64,000 nucleotides of DNA from an uncultured Bacteroidota bacterium (GTDB taxonomy: Bacteria; Bacteroidota; Bacteroidia; Bacteroidales; VadinHA17), in contig CAIJYD010000037.1 of assembly GCA_903824785.1 (NCBI GenBank), forward strand, positions 88,448-152,447, given 5' to 3'. Shown in pieces: positions 9,234 through 17,496 of the stretch. Numbering within the stretch: the stretch's first letter is position 1; the number at the start of each line of letters is the position of its first letter. The notes under the pieces are model-generated. The model searched no databases, had not been told where the DNA came from, and saw nothing but the letters and a program-made list of their open reading frames with translations. Both the position numbers and the translations under genes were made by a program.

Positions 9234-10121
9234 ATGGACCGTACCAGGCAATCCTATATTTATGCCGGATTGGCAATCATTTTCTGGTCAACGGTTCCTA
9301 CTGCCTTTAAAATAAGCCTTGGTGAACTGGATGTTCTGCCAATGCTTACTATCGCTTCAATTACATCTGCGCTCGTACTTTTTATCATTGTACTGGCCGG
9401 CAGAAAAACAGCCCTTCTGAAAAGTTCTTCAGGGAAAGAACTCCTGAGCTCTGCAATACTGGGTTTCATTAATCCGTTTCTTTATTATCTGATTCTGCTT
9501 AAGGCTTATCAGCTGCTGCCGGCACAGGTTGCACAGCCTCTCAATATGATATGGCCCGTAATACTCGTTTTCCTTTCAGTTCCTTTTTTAAAGCAGAAGA
9601 TTGAAAGAAAAAGCTTCATTGCCCTCCTTATAAGTTTTGCCGGGGTATATATTATCTCTTCACAGGGAAAGCTCTTCGGTCATATTAATTCTGACCTGAC
9701 TGGTGTTTTCCTCGCTACCGGAAGCTCAATATTCTGGGCAGTCTATTTTATACTGAATGTCAGAGACAAAAGAGACGAATCAGTTAAACTCTTTCTCAGT
9801 TTTCTTTTTGGATCATTTTTCCTTCTGGCTGCAATCATCATTTCAGGAAAATGGCAGGTTGAAGTAAGCCTGAAAGGGGTTATTGCTTCTGTTTATGTGG
9901 GTGCATTTGAAATGGGCATCACATTCTTCTTCTGGCTGAAGGCGCTGCAGATGGCCACCACCACCGACAAAGTAAGCAACCTTGTTTACCTTGCTCCATT
10001 TCTTTCTCTTATATTTGTACACTTTATACTTCATGAACCCGTTTATTATACAACACCGGCCGGATTATTGCTGATTATTTCTGGAATCCTGATTCAGAAC
10101 AGAAAGCCGGCAGGGATTTAA
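9234..10121 (+). CDS. EamA/DMT-family membrane transporter
   Basis: Ten-helix inner-membrane protein of the drug/metabolite transporter superfamily, 295 residues in two EamA repeats (about 8-140 and 150-290). The first repeat opens with IYAGLAIIFWSTVPTAFKI. The second contains FWLKALQMATTTDKVSN and the paired helix motif LVYLAPFLSLIFVHFILHEP, typical of metabolite exporters. The substrate cannot be read from sequence. It starts 14 bases after serS and precedes the S41 peptidase gene by 19 bases, so it may be read through from serS. Confidence 0.88.
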   Translation: MDRTRQSYIYAGLAIIFWSTVPTAFKISLGELDVLPMLTIASITSALVLFIIVLAGRKTALLKSSSGKELLSSAILGFINPFLYYLILLKAYQLLPAQVAQPLNMIWPVILVFLSVPFLKQKIERKSFIALLISFAGVYIISSQGKLFGHINSDLTGVFLATGSSIFWAVYFILNVRDKRDESVKLFLSFLFGSFFLLAAIIISGKWQVEVSLKGVIASVYVGAFEMGITFFFWLKALQMATTTDKVSNLVYLAPFLSLIFVHFILHEPVYYTTPAGLLLIISGILIQNRKPAGI

Positions 10122-10140
10122 ATTTTTTAACTTTAAACCT

Positions 10141-11445
10141 ATGAAGAAGTTTTTTCTCTTATTAATAATTATTCCTCTGATATCTGTATCGTGCAGGAAA
10201 CAAAGTGTTGCACCGGATTCATTAACTCCTGCAATGGCAAGAGATAGTTTATTCTATATTTTGAAAGACTGGTATTACTGGTACAATATGCAGGAAACAA
10301 TGGCCGTCACCGAAAGCACAAAAGCAAACTATGACAGTCCGGCCAGTCTTCTTGAAGCCATGCGCTATAAAACCCTCGACCGCTGGAGCTTTGTTGCTGA
10401 TTATGCTGAATTTGAAGCTCAGATGATGGGAACCTTTGTGGGCCATGGCTTTCGTATCGGCCTTGACGATTCCGGGGTTGCCAGAATAGTGATGATCTAT
10501 TCAAAATCGCCTCTCTATTATGAAGGCGTACGCAGAGGCTGGATCGTAAAAAAAATAAACAGCCAGGACATTGCTTCTGTACTTAAATCGGGTGACGCCG
10601 CTGCCTACACAAATATTATCGGACCCTCCGTCTCGGGAAGAACAAATATCTTTTTATTTCAGCGTCCCGATGGAACAGAAGTAACAATCTCATCAACAAA
10701 AACTTCATTCACGGTAAACTCCGTCCTTTATCGTGATACCCTCCACCTCAAATCCGGAATTACAGGGCAGCTTGTTTTTGAATCTTTCATAACACCCTCT
10801 GTAGGTGAGCTTGCCGAAGCATTTAGTTACTTTAAGGCGAATAACGTAACCGATCTGATACTTGACCTTAGGTATAATTCAGGAGGATATCTCTCTGTTG
10901 CCACATTACTCGCAAATTACATTGCAGGTAACGGATATTCAGGGACAACCTTTGCAAAACTGTCGTATAATGATAAGAGGCAAGCTGCAAACTCTGTTTT
11001 GCCATTTTCAACAACAGCTTCTCCGATGAATCTTTCACGCCTGGTCGTAATCACATCACGATCGACAGCCTCTGCAAGCGAAGCAGTGATGAACGGACTT
11101 AAACCAATGCTTAATGTAGTAAGCATTGGCGATACAACCAACGGCAAGCCTACCGGGATGAACGGATGGGATATAGGTCAGAAATACTGGATGTGGCCGA
11201 TTACTTTCAAAATCGTAAACAAAAATGATGAAGGTGATTTCTTCGATGGCATTTATCCTGCCAAAAATGTATCGGATGATATCACCCACGATTTTAAAGA
11301 AAGGGATGAACTTTGCCTGAAGGAGGCTATCTATTACCTTGAAAACGGATCTGTTTCCACAAAAGGAGGATCGGACTTTAAACGTCATCCACAGTTTTCA
11401 GAAAAACCGGCATGGATGAATAATGGATTTGCCACTGAGAAGTAA
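10141..11445 (+). CDS. S41-family peptidase, lipoprotein
   Basis: Lipoprotein with signal and lipobox (MKKFFLLLIIIPLISVSC) and a C-terminal-processing-protease-type catalytic domain. A helical N-terminal region and a PDZ-like segment (about 95-190) precede the protease core. Ser313 in SASEAVMNG is the likely nucleophile and Lys336 in TTNGKPTGMNGW the general base, giving the Ser-Lys dyad of S41. The oxyanion motif LRYNSGGY is also present. At 434 residues it resembles Bacteroidota S41 lipoproteins of unknown substrate. It probably acts in the periplasm or at the outer membrane. Confidence 0.88.
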   Translation: MKKFFLLLIIIPLISVSCRKQSVAPDSLTPAMARDSLFYILKDWYYWYNMQETMAVTESTKANYDSPASLLEAMRYKTLDRWSFVADYAEFEAQMMGTFVGHGFRIGLDDSGVARIVMIYSKSPLYYEGVRRGWIVKKINSQDIASVLKSGDAAAYTNIIGPSVSGRTNIFLFQRPDGTEVTISSTKTSFTVNSVLYRDTLHLKSGITGQLVFESFITPSVGELAEAFSYFKANNVTDLILDLRYNSGGYLSVATLLANYIAGNGYSGTTFAKLSYNDKRQAANSVLPFSTTASPMNLSRLVVITSRSTASASEAVMNGLKPMLNVVSIGDTTNGKPTGMNGWDIGQKYWMWPITFKIVNKNDEGDFFDGIYPAKNVSDDITHDFKERDELCLKEAIYYLENGSVSTKGGSDFKRHPQFSEKPAWMNNGFATEK

Positions 11446-11462
11446 TAGTTTAGATTAAGTTA

Positions 11463-12023
11463 TTGAAAACGAAACCAATAGAGAGGATAATTCTTGGAAT
11501 AGATCCGGGAACCAGCATAACAGGCTATGGCGTAATAAAAACTAAAGGTACTGTACCGGAGCTCATTTCAATAGGGTTAATAGATCTGACAAAGATTGAA
11601 GATCCTTACCTTAAGCTTAAACATATTTTTGAAAGAACGGCAGGTATTATCGATGAGTATCACCCCGATGAACTGGCTATCGAGGCTCCTTTCTACGGTA
11701 AAAATGTTCAGTCGATGCTAAAACTGGGACGAGCCCAGGGGGCAGCAATTGCGGCAGCACTCACACGTTCATTGCCAATTTTTGAATATGCTCCCAGAAA
11801 GATAAAAATGTCTATTACCGGGCAGGGAGCAGCCTCAAAAGAGCAGGTTGCAGCAATGCTTATGAATATATTAAAGTTCAGCCTAACAGATATAAAACTG
11901 GATGCAACTGATGGTCTGGCTGCCGCATTATGCCACTTCTACCAGACCAATAATCCTGTTCAGGAAAAAGCCTATAACAGCTGGAAGGATTTTATGAACA
12001 AGAATCCCGGCAGAATTAAGTAG
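11463..12023 (+). CDS. ruvC: Crossover junction endodeoxyribonuclease RuvC
   Basis: Holliday-junction resolvase acting with RuvAB. The acidic catalytic residues are visible in GIDPGTSITGYG, ELAIEAPFYGKNVQS and KLDATDGLAAALCHFY. The start is TTG at 11463 (TTG AAA ACG AAA CCA): the RNase H fold begins about ten residues later and no ATG precedes the first catalytic aspartate. At 186 residues it has normal length. It starts 17 bases after the S41 gene and is convergent with comF, with a 9-base gap. Confidence 0.93.
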   Translation: MKTKPIERIILGIDPGTSITGYGVIKTKGTVPELISIGLIDLTKIEDPYLKLKHIFERTAGIIDEYHPDELAIEAPFYGKNVQSMLKLGRAQGAAIAAALTRSLPIFEYAPRKIKMSITGQGAASKEQVAAMLMNILKFSLTDIKLDATDGLAAALCHFYQTNNPVQEKAYNSWKDFMNKNPGRIK

Positions 12024-12032
12024 ATCCATAAG

Positions 12033-12734
12033 CTAAACTACCGCAAAAGCTAAAGCAACAACACTTACTTTTACACCTTCAACCTTAAGAAGCTCATTAA
12101 CACACGATTCTATTGTCGATCCTGTCGTAATAACATCGTCGACAAGCAGGATGTGTCTGCCCCTGATAAATTCCGGATCTGTAACAGCAAAAATCCCTTC
12201 AACATTTGTCCAACGTTCGTAACGCGATCGTGTTGTCTGAGTGGCTGATGCCGTTATTCTTACCAAAGAAACGATGCTGACAGGCAAGTCTGTTACTTCA
12301 CCAATACCTGTTGAAATGGTTTCACTCTGGTTAAAGCCCCGCACCCGTTTTTTTGAAGCATGAAGCGGGACCGGAAGAATAAGATCAATATCTGACATAA
12401 ATCCTGAAGATTTCAGAGATAATCCATAGATCCGGCCAAGTTCATTACCGATCTCTTTTACTCCTTTATATTTAAGGTTATGGATAAGATTTCTGATCCG
12501 GCTTCCCCTGGTATAAAATGAGAAGGCAGCAGCCTTTTCCAGCCGGCATCTTCCCCAGAATAGTTGTGCTACCTGATTATTCTCATCAAGATGGTAGTTC
12601 GTTCTTGGGATAACAACATAACATCCGGTGCAGATAAGATTTTCATTTCTGAGTAAATCATTTCCGCAACCATAACAAAGCCGTGGAAAGAGCAGACTGA
12701 TAAAGTCGTCCCACAAATTATAAAGATAGCTCAT
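12033..12734 (-). CDS. comF: ComF-family phosphoribosyltransferase-like protein
   Basis: ComF-type protein, required for DNA uptake in naturally competent bacteria but widespread elsewhere. An N-terminal four-cysteine zinc knuckle (CYGCGNDLLRNENLICTGC) is followed by the PRTase core. The PRPP-binding loop is ILLVDDVITTGSTIESC, and ADLPVS/RGFNQSETI-type ComF segments are present. At 233 residues the length is normal. It is last in the greA-HIT-comF run, starting 21 bases after the HIT gene. Confidence 0.9.
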   Translation of the reverse strand: MSYLYNLWDDFISLLFPRLCYGCGNDLLRNENLICTGCYVVIPRTNYHLDENNQVAQLFWGRCRLEKAAAFSFYTRGSRIRNLIHNLKYKGVKEIGNELGRIYGLSLKSSGFMSDIDLILPVPLHASKKRVRGFNQSETISTGIGEVTDLPVSIVSLVRITASATQTTRSRYERWTNVEGIFAVTDPEFIRGRHILLVDDVITTGSTIESCVNELLKVEGVKVSVVALAFAVV

Positions 12735-12755
12735 GCAGCGAGCAGAATTATCAGA

Positions 12756-13154
12756 TCAGAGTATAACGTTCCGGCTTATACCGGCAGCAATCTCTTTAAA
12801 TTCTTCGGAAGATAATTTAAGCTTTGGATTCCTGAAATTTACATCCTCCATTGTGTCCATAGGCACAAGATGGATATGGGCGTGGGGAACCTCAAGTCCA
12901 AGTATTGCCACCCCGATACGTTTACATGGAACAGCAATTTTAATTGCCTGTGAAATCTTCTTCGAGAAAAGGATGAGCCCTGAAAGCATTTTGTCATCAA
13001 GATCAAAGATGTAATCAGTCTCCTTTTTCGGTATCACGAGAGTATGGCCCGCCTTTAACGGATTAATGTCGAGGAAAGCAAAATAATTTTCGTCCTCAGC
13101 GATTTTATAACAAGGAATTTCACCATCAATGATTCTTGTAAAAATTGTTGCCAT
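12756..13154 (-). CDS. HIT-family nucleotide-binding protein
   Basis: Histidine-triad hydrolase (Hint/HinT-like), 132 residues. The signature HAHIHLVPM carries the H-x-H-x-H triad, and the N-terminal IPCYKIAEDENYFAFLDINP strand region is typical. Family members hydrolyse nucleoside phosphoramidates or acyl-adenylates; the physiological substrate is unknown. It starts 21 bases after the greA stop in the same transcription unit. Confidence 0.92.
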   Translation of the reverse strand: MATIFTRIIDGEIPCYKIAEDENYFAFLDINPLKAGHTLVIPKKETDYIFDLDDKMLSGLILFSKKISQAIKIAVPCKRIGVAILGLEVPHAHIHLVPMDTMEDVNFRNPKLKLSSEEFKEIAAGISRNVIL

Positions 13155-13175
13155 GATGATTTGAATAAAGTATTA

Positions 13176-13649
13176 TCAGTGTGAAATAGATATTACCTCA
13201 AAATGAATTATCCCGGATGGCACTTTTATCTGTACAACATCACCCACTTTTTTTCCTATAAGCCCCTGTGCTATAGGAGAACTTACAGCTATCTTTCCCA
13301 GCTTGAAATTTGCTTCACTTTCAGGAACAAGCTGATATTCCATAATCGTATTATTGGTTTGATTCCTGATCTTCACCTTATTAAGTATTCTGATAGATGA
13401 GGTGTCGATTTTTGATTCATCAATAATCCTCGATCTTGCGACAATATCCTCAAGTTTTGAAATTTTCATTTCAAGCATACCCTGGGCTTCTTTGGCTGCA
13501 GAATACTCAGCATTTTCAGACAGGTCACCTTTATCTCTTGCATCTGCTATCTGCCTGGATATTGAAGGCCTCTCGACATTTCTCAACTGATCGAGATCCT
13601 CCTTTAGTTTTTGCAGACCTTCCACTGTCACGTATATAACCTCAGACAT
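13176..13649 (-). CDS. greA: Transcription elongation factor GreA
   Basis: Rescues backtracked RNA polymerase by stimulating transcript cleavage. The 157-residue protein has the N-terminal antiparallel coiled coil with acidic tip residues (ARDKGDLSENAEYSAAKEAQ) and the C-terminal FKBP-like domain (SPIAQGLIGKKVGDVVQIKV). It is first in the run greA-HIT-comF. A strong promoter lies 60-90 bases upstream, and a terminator-like hairpin lies between that promoter and the gene. Confidence 0.96.
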   Translation of the reverse strand: MSEVIYVTVEGLQKLKEDLDQLRNVERPSISRQIADARDKGDLSENAEYSAAKEAQGMLEMKISKLEDIVARSRIIDESKIDTSSIRILNKVKIRNQTNNTIMEYQLVPESEANFKLGKIAVSSPIAQGLIGKKVGDVVQIKVPSGIIHFEVISISH

Positions 13650-13664
13650 TTTTCTCTCTTATAT

Positions 13665-13698
13665 TAAAAAAATAAAAAGAATTCCGGGTTTGCCGGAA
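13665..13698 (-). terminator. Terminator-like hairpin in greA leader
   Basis: On the minus strand, TTCCGG and CCGGAA (13698-13693 and 13687-13682) pair around a 5-nt loop and are followed by a T-rich run (TTCTTTTTATTTTTTT). It lies downstream of the greA promoter and about 33 bases before the gene. It could be a leader attenuator, or the terminator of the upstream ROK/basic-protein unit. Confidence 0.55.
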
Positions 13699-13709
13699 CT
13701 CTTCAAAAA

Positions 13710-13741
13710 CAAATATACAAAATCTTTTAACTATTTACAAA
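13710..13741 (-). promoter_or_regulatory. Promoter for greA-HIT-comF
   Basis: On the minus strand, TTTG (13741-13738), a 20-bp spacer and TATATTTG (13717-13710) match the Bacteroidota -33/-7 consensus fully. Transcription would start near 13703. Confidence 0.75.
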
Positions 13742-13792
13742 TAAAAATAGGTGAACATAAGCAATTCAGGTATTTATCAGGTAATTTATTGC

Positions 13793-14191
13793 TCAGTCAT
13801 ATTTTTTTTCTGCCTTTTTTGTCCCGGAATGATTTTTTTTCTTTCGTGTTTTTTCCCTGACGGTAATCTCTTTTTGATTTTGTTTCATGCGTGCTTTAAC
13901 TTCCGGCGTTTGAATATCGAATGCTCTTTTCTGGTTCATTTTTACAGATTCCGCATATTCTTTCTTAAGCTTTTTTTCGTTTGCCTCCTGTTCTTTTCTG
14001 GAAACAGGTTTTGTACTTCTTTTTTTTTCACCAACCCCTTTTTTTTCATTTAACCCTTTCCTCCTTAATGCCAGCTCCTTTTCCCTGCCTGAAGGATTTC
14101 CCGGATCAATAACCTGTCCATTGGCTGAACCAATTGCGAAAAAAACAGTTAAAACCAGAATTAAAATTTTCAATGCCAATAAATTCTTCAT
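13793..14191 (-). CDS. Small secreted, strongly basic protein of unknown function
   Basis: I do not recognise a family. From the ATG at 14191 the protein is 132 residues: a signal peptide (MKNLLALKILILVLTVFFAI, then GSANGQ) and a mature part made almost wholly of Lys, Arg, Glu, Gln and Asn with no cysteine. The open frame also allows a TTG two codons earlier, but the ATG gives a cleaner signal sequence. It starts two bases after the ROK stop, so the two are probably co-transcribed. A predicted helical, nucleic-acid- or polysaccharide-binding envelope protein is possible but unproven. Confidence 0.6.
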   Translation of the reverse strand: MKNLLALKILILVLTVFFAIGSANGQVIDPGNPSGREKELALRRKGLNEKKGVGEKKRSTKPVSRKEQEANEKKLKKEYAESVKMNQKRAFDIQTPEVKARMKQNQKEITVREKTRKKKNHSGTKKAEKKYD

Positions 14192-14193
14192 TT

Positions 14194-15186
14194 TCAATTA
14201 TTACAATATTTATTTTCGTAGATCGCTACACACAAAGCTGCATAGTCGCCGATGGTATCGCCCAGGGCTGCCGGTACTATTTTACAAACTTCCAGCGCCA
14301 GCGGGATAGCCTCCTGTTCCAGAATCCGGTTGATGTGAGGACGGAAGAGGTTTTCGTTTCTAGCAAAAATGCTGCCGATCACAATGCACTGCGGATTAAG
14401 AAGGTCTATCAAAATTGCCAGTCCGCGACCAAGATATTCCCCGGAGATCCGAATGATTTCAAGAGCTGCCTCATCTCCTTGCAGGGCGGCAATAGCCACA
14501 GCCTTCGCATCGATGTTTCCGGCCAGCTCTGCCGTAGGACAAAATCCTACCGGGATATTCTTTCCCAAGCGTTCGAGCACCACGGTTCTGGCTAACTGGG
14601 CTATTCCTCCTCCTGAGCAGAAACCCTCGAAAGAACCGGCCTTTCCGAATCCTACAGGACCTGAATCGGCCAGCCGCATATGGCCCACTTCACCCCCGAG
14701 ATCGTTGGTGCCTGCGTAGAGGTTCCCATTCAGGATAAGACCAGATCCCATACCTGTGCCGAAAGTAAGGAAGATCATATTGCGCGTTCCTTTGCCGGCT
14801 CCCATAAGCCATTCGGCCAGTGCACAGGCATTGGCATCGTTCTGTATGGAAACAGGAACTCCGTAAGCCTCCTCAAATATCCTGACAATGGGTACGTTGT
14901 CCCAGCCCGGAAGATTAGGCGGTGAATAGATCTCCCCTTTGACCGAATCGAGTGGCCCGCCGCAACTGATACCGATTCTTTTGAGTCCGCTTTTCGGAAA
15001 TTCAAGCAGCAAAGTGTCGATATGTGTCTTGAACTCATCAAGTATTTCGACATAGCCCCGCCTGTCGGTACTTGTTTCGAAAAAGATTTTCCGAAGAATG
15101 GTAAAATCACCGTTGCCAATTACAACTGCGCATTTGGTCCCGCCAATATCTAGACCGATGTAAAAATGTTCTGAGACTGATCCCAT
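14194..15186 (-). CDS. ROK-family sugar kinase / glucokinase-like protein
   Basis: ATP-dependent hexose kinase of the ROK family (330 residues), probably phosphorylating glucose or a related sugar in the cytosol. The phosphate-binding loop (GLDIGGTKCAVVIGN), the sugar-site segment (NDANACALAEWLMGAGKG) and the GTGMGSGLILNG motif are present, with GGEVGHMRL after them. The ROK zinc motif CxCGxxGCxE is absent: GPVGFGKAGSFEGF stands in its place. There is no HTH domain, so it is not a NagC-type repressor. By eye the gene is clearly richer in G+C than its neighbours, which could reflect horizontal transfer. Confidence 0.85.
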   Translation of the reverse strand: MGSVSEHFYIGLDIGGTKCAVVIGNGDFTILRKIFFETSTDRRGYVEILDEFKTHIDTLLLEFPKSGLKRIGISCGGPLDSVKGEIYSPPNLPGWDNVPIVRIFEEAYGVPVSIQNDANACALAEWLMGAGKGTRNMIFLTFGTGMGSGLILNGNLYAGTNDLGGEVGHMRLADSGPVGFGKAGSFEGFCSGGGIAQLARTVVLERLGKNIPVGFCPTAELAGNIDAKAVAIAALQGDEAALEIIRISGEYLGRGLAILIDLLNPQCIVIGSIFARNENLFRPHINRILEQEAIPLALEVCKIVPAALGDTIGDYAALCVAIYENKYCNN

Positions 15187-15265
15187 ATATAGTTATTATT
15201 TAGTCCCCGTCCAATGGGGATTTAAAAAGTCAATCCGAAAAATTGTATTCGTAAATAATGTTTTT

Positions 15266-15273
15266 CAAAAGTA
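15266..15273 (-). promoter_or_regulatory. Possible -7 box for the ROK gene
   Basis: On the minus strand this reads TACTTTTG (TAnnTTTG), 80 bases before the ROK ATG. No -33 element is visible. Confidence 0.3.
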
Positions 15274-15358
15274 TTTTTTTCCTCCCTAACAGATGTAAAC
15301 TTCTAAAGGAAAATCATCTATTCCTGAGATTACAAATATTCCCAAGAACTATTTTACC

Positions 15359-15366
15359 TATCTTTG
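15359..15366 (+). promoter_or_regulatory. -7 box for the Rieske-like lipoprotein gene
   Basis: TATCTTTG, a full match to TAnnTTTG, 66 bases before the GTG start. No clear -33 element is visible. Confidence 0.5.
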
Positions 15367-15431
15367 CATTAAAATAAAGCCTTTCATAAGATTTTCTATG
15401 CTAAACGACATTTATTTATAATTATTCCCAG

Positions 15432-15902
15432 GTGAGGTTATATTCAAAAATAAGATTTTTTTTAATTTCAATGGCATTTGCCATCGCCTTTATTTCATGT
15501 GAAAACAGCAAAAATGATGTAATACCTGACGTCATTGTGGATTTCACACTCGATCTTAACGACCCTGAGTTTGTTGGACTGAATGCAATGGGTTCGGATA
15601 CAGTCGATGCCAGCACAAATAACTGGGGCCACTATGCCGGCGGATTTAATGGTAACGGAATTATTATCTACCGGAGCGTTGATGAGTTTTATGCTTATGA
15701 CCGCACCTGCCCGCATGACTATGAAGTTAATGGCCTGAGTATTAAGGTTAAAGTTGATTTTACAATGGGAACATGTCCCAAATGCGGCACAACATATTTA
15801 CTTTCTGCAGGAGGAACGCCTTACAGTGGCATTGGCAGGTATCCCCTTAAAAACTACAGGACATACTTTGACGGCAGGTTTGTCAGAGTCTGGAATAACT
15901 GA
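15432..15902 (+). CDS. Rieske-like [2Fe-2S] lipoprotein with altered ligand set
   Basis: Exported lipoprotein (MRLYSKIRFFLISMAFAIAF then ISC, lipidated at Cys23) of 156 residues with a Rieske-like fold at the C-terminus. Box I is C93-P-H95; box II is C115-P-K-C118-G-T. Classical Rieske proteins have CxH...CxxH, so the second histidine is replaced by cysteine, leaving a 3Cys:1His set if a cluster binds. The start is GTG at 15432; no ATG gives a signal peptide. Electron-transfer function is inferred. It is convergent with ahcY across a shared terminator. Confidence 0.75.
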   Translation: MRLYSKIRFFLISMAFAIAFISCENSKNDVIPDVIVDFTLDLNDPEFVGLNAMGSDTVDASTNNWGHYAGGFNGNGIIIYRSVDEFYAYDRTCPHDYEVNGLSIKVKVDFTMGTCPKCGTTYLLSAGGTPYSGIGRYPLKNYRTYFDGRFVRVWNN

Positions 15903-15972
15903 TTTATTCCGGCAGGGCTGCTGGATACTTCCGATTGAGCAATCTATTGTTAATAAAGTAACACCTATGCTC

Positions 15973-16009
15973 AAAAAAAAAGGCTGTTAATAATAACAAC
16001 CTCCTTTTT
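15973..16009. terminator. Bidirectional terminator between Rieske-like gene and ahcY
   Basis: The stem GG-TGTTA / TAACA-CC (15982-15989 with 15994-16001, one mismatch) is flanked by an A-run on the left and a T-run on the right. It can therefore act as an intrinsic terminator for both convergent genes. Confidence 0.65.
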
Positions 16010-16026
16010 CAATATTTTATTTTCTA

Positions 16027-17421
16027 TTAGTATCTGTAATGATCAGGTTTATAAGGGCCCGATTCCGGAACTCCGATATAATCAGATTGTTCCTTGGTAA
16101 GTTTAGTAAGTTTAACACCAAGCTGGTCGAGATGGAGGCGTGCCACCTCTTCATCGAGGTCTTTTGGAAGCCTGTAAACTCCGATCTCATAATTTTTTTG
16201 CCAGAGTTCAATCTGAGCAAGGGTCTGGTTACTGAAAGAGTTACTCATAACAAAGGAAGGATGGCCAGTTGCACAGCCCAGATTTACAAGTCTTCCTTCA
16301 GCCAGCATAAAAATGGAATGGCCATCAGGGAAGAGGTACTTATCAACCTGAGGTTTAATATTGATCTTCTCAACTTCCTTCAGTTCGTTAAGGGTATCAA
16401 CCTGTATCTCATTATCAAAATGGCCAATATTGCAGACAATAGCCTGATCTTTCATTTTCATCATATGAGCGACAGTAATAATATCCTTGTTTCCTGTAGC
16501 GGTAACAAAAATATTCCCTTCGCCAAGAGTATCTTCAACAGTTTTAACCTCGAATCCTTCCATAGAGGCCTGCAGTGCACATATCGGATCTATTTCTGTA
16601 ACGATAACCCTTGAACCATACGATTTCATTGAACGGGCACATCCCTTTCCAACATCACCATAACCGCAAACAACAACTACTTTTCCGGCAAGCATAACAT
16701 CAGTTGCCCTTTTTATACCATCGGCAAGCGACTCGCGGCATCCATAAAGATTATCGAACTTTGATTTAGTAACAGAATCGTTAACATTTATTGCAGGTAC
16801 AAGCAGTTCGCCGTTTTCGAGCATCTGGTACAACCTGTGAACTCCGGTTGTTGTCTCTTCTGAAATTCCTTTCAGCTCACTTACTGTCCTTGTCCATTTC
16901 CCCGGCTCTTTCACAAGAAGGTCTTTGAGAGTAGCAAGAATAATTGCTTCTTCTCTGTTTTCTGGTGTTTTATCAAGTACCCCGGGGGTTTTTTCTGCTT
17001 TAAAACCAAGGTGAACCATAAGAGAGGCATCGCCGCCATCATCAACAAGAAGGTTTGGTCCTTTTCCTTCCGGAAATGTGAGTGCCTGCGCAGTACACCA
17101 CCAGTATTCTTCAAGAGTCTCCCCTTTCCATGCAAAAACCGGAATTCCTGCAGCGGCAATTGCGGCGGCTGCGTGATCCTGTGTGGAGAAGATATTACAA
17201 CTTGCCCAACGAACATCTGCTCCAAGCTCCGCAAGGGTCTCAATCAGTACAGCTGTTTGAATTGTCATATGAAGGGAACCTGTAATTCTTGCACCTTTTA
17301 GCGGTTTTGATGCTGAATATTTCTTTCTGATTGCCAGCAAACCCGGCATCTCTTTTTCAGCTATTTCAATCTCTTTTCTGCCAAAAGCGGCGAGAGATAT
17401 ATCCTTTACCTGATATTGCAT
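16027..17421 (-). CDS. ahcY: Adenosylhomocysteinase (S-adenosyl-L-homocysteine hydrolase)
   Basis: NAD-dependent cytosolic enzyme splitting S-adenosylhomocysteine into adenosine and homocysteine, which removes the inhibitor of methyltransferases. At 464 residues it is the long bacterial/eukaryotic form. Substrate-site segments ([36 protein letters not shown]) and the NAD-binding glycine loop ([10 protein letters not shown]) are intact, as is the C-terminal KPDHYRY that closes on the neighbouring subunit's NAD. A -7 box lies 46 bases upstream. It stands as a single transcription unit. Confidence 0.97.
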   Translation of the reverse strand: MQYQVKDISLAAFGRKEIEIAEKEMPGLLAIRKKYSASKPLKGARITGSLHMTIQTAVLIETLAELGADVRWASCNIFSTQDHAAAAIAAAGIPVFAWKGETLEEYWWCTAQALTFPEGKGPNLLVDDGGDASLMVHLGFKAEKTPGVLDKTPENREEAIILATLKDLLVKEPGKWTRTVSELKGISEETTTGVHRLYQMLENGELLVPAINVNDSVTKSKFDNLYGCRESLADGIKRATDVMLAGKVVVVCGYGDVGKGCARSMKSYGSRVIVTEIDPICALQASMEGFEVKTVEDTLGEGNIFVTATGNKDIITVAHMMKMKDQAIVCNIGHFDNEIQVDTLNELKEVEKINIKPQVDKYLFPDGHSIFMLAEGRLVNLGCATGHPSFVMSNSFSNQTLAQIELWQKNYEIGVYRLPKDLDEEVARLHLDQLGVKLTKLTKEQSDYIGVPESGPYKPDHYRY

Positions 17422-17466
17422 TTTCTCGATTTTAAAATTTTTAATTATAGTAAATTTTTAAGATTG

Positions 17467-17474
17467 CAAAGATA
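17467..17474 (-). promoter_or_regulatory. -7 box for ahcY
   Basis: On the minus strand this reads TATCTTTG (TAnnTTTG), 46 bases before the ATG. The -33 position is weak and overlaps the end of ribF. Confidence 0.5.
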
Positions 17475-17496
17475 ACAATTATTTCATTATCATTGT

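Noticed and set aside
14134..14595. Open frames opposite the ROK gene
   Set aside because: These are shadow frames caused by the GC-richer codon usage of a well-supported kinase gene.
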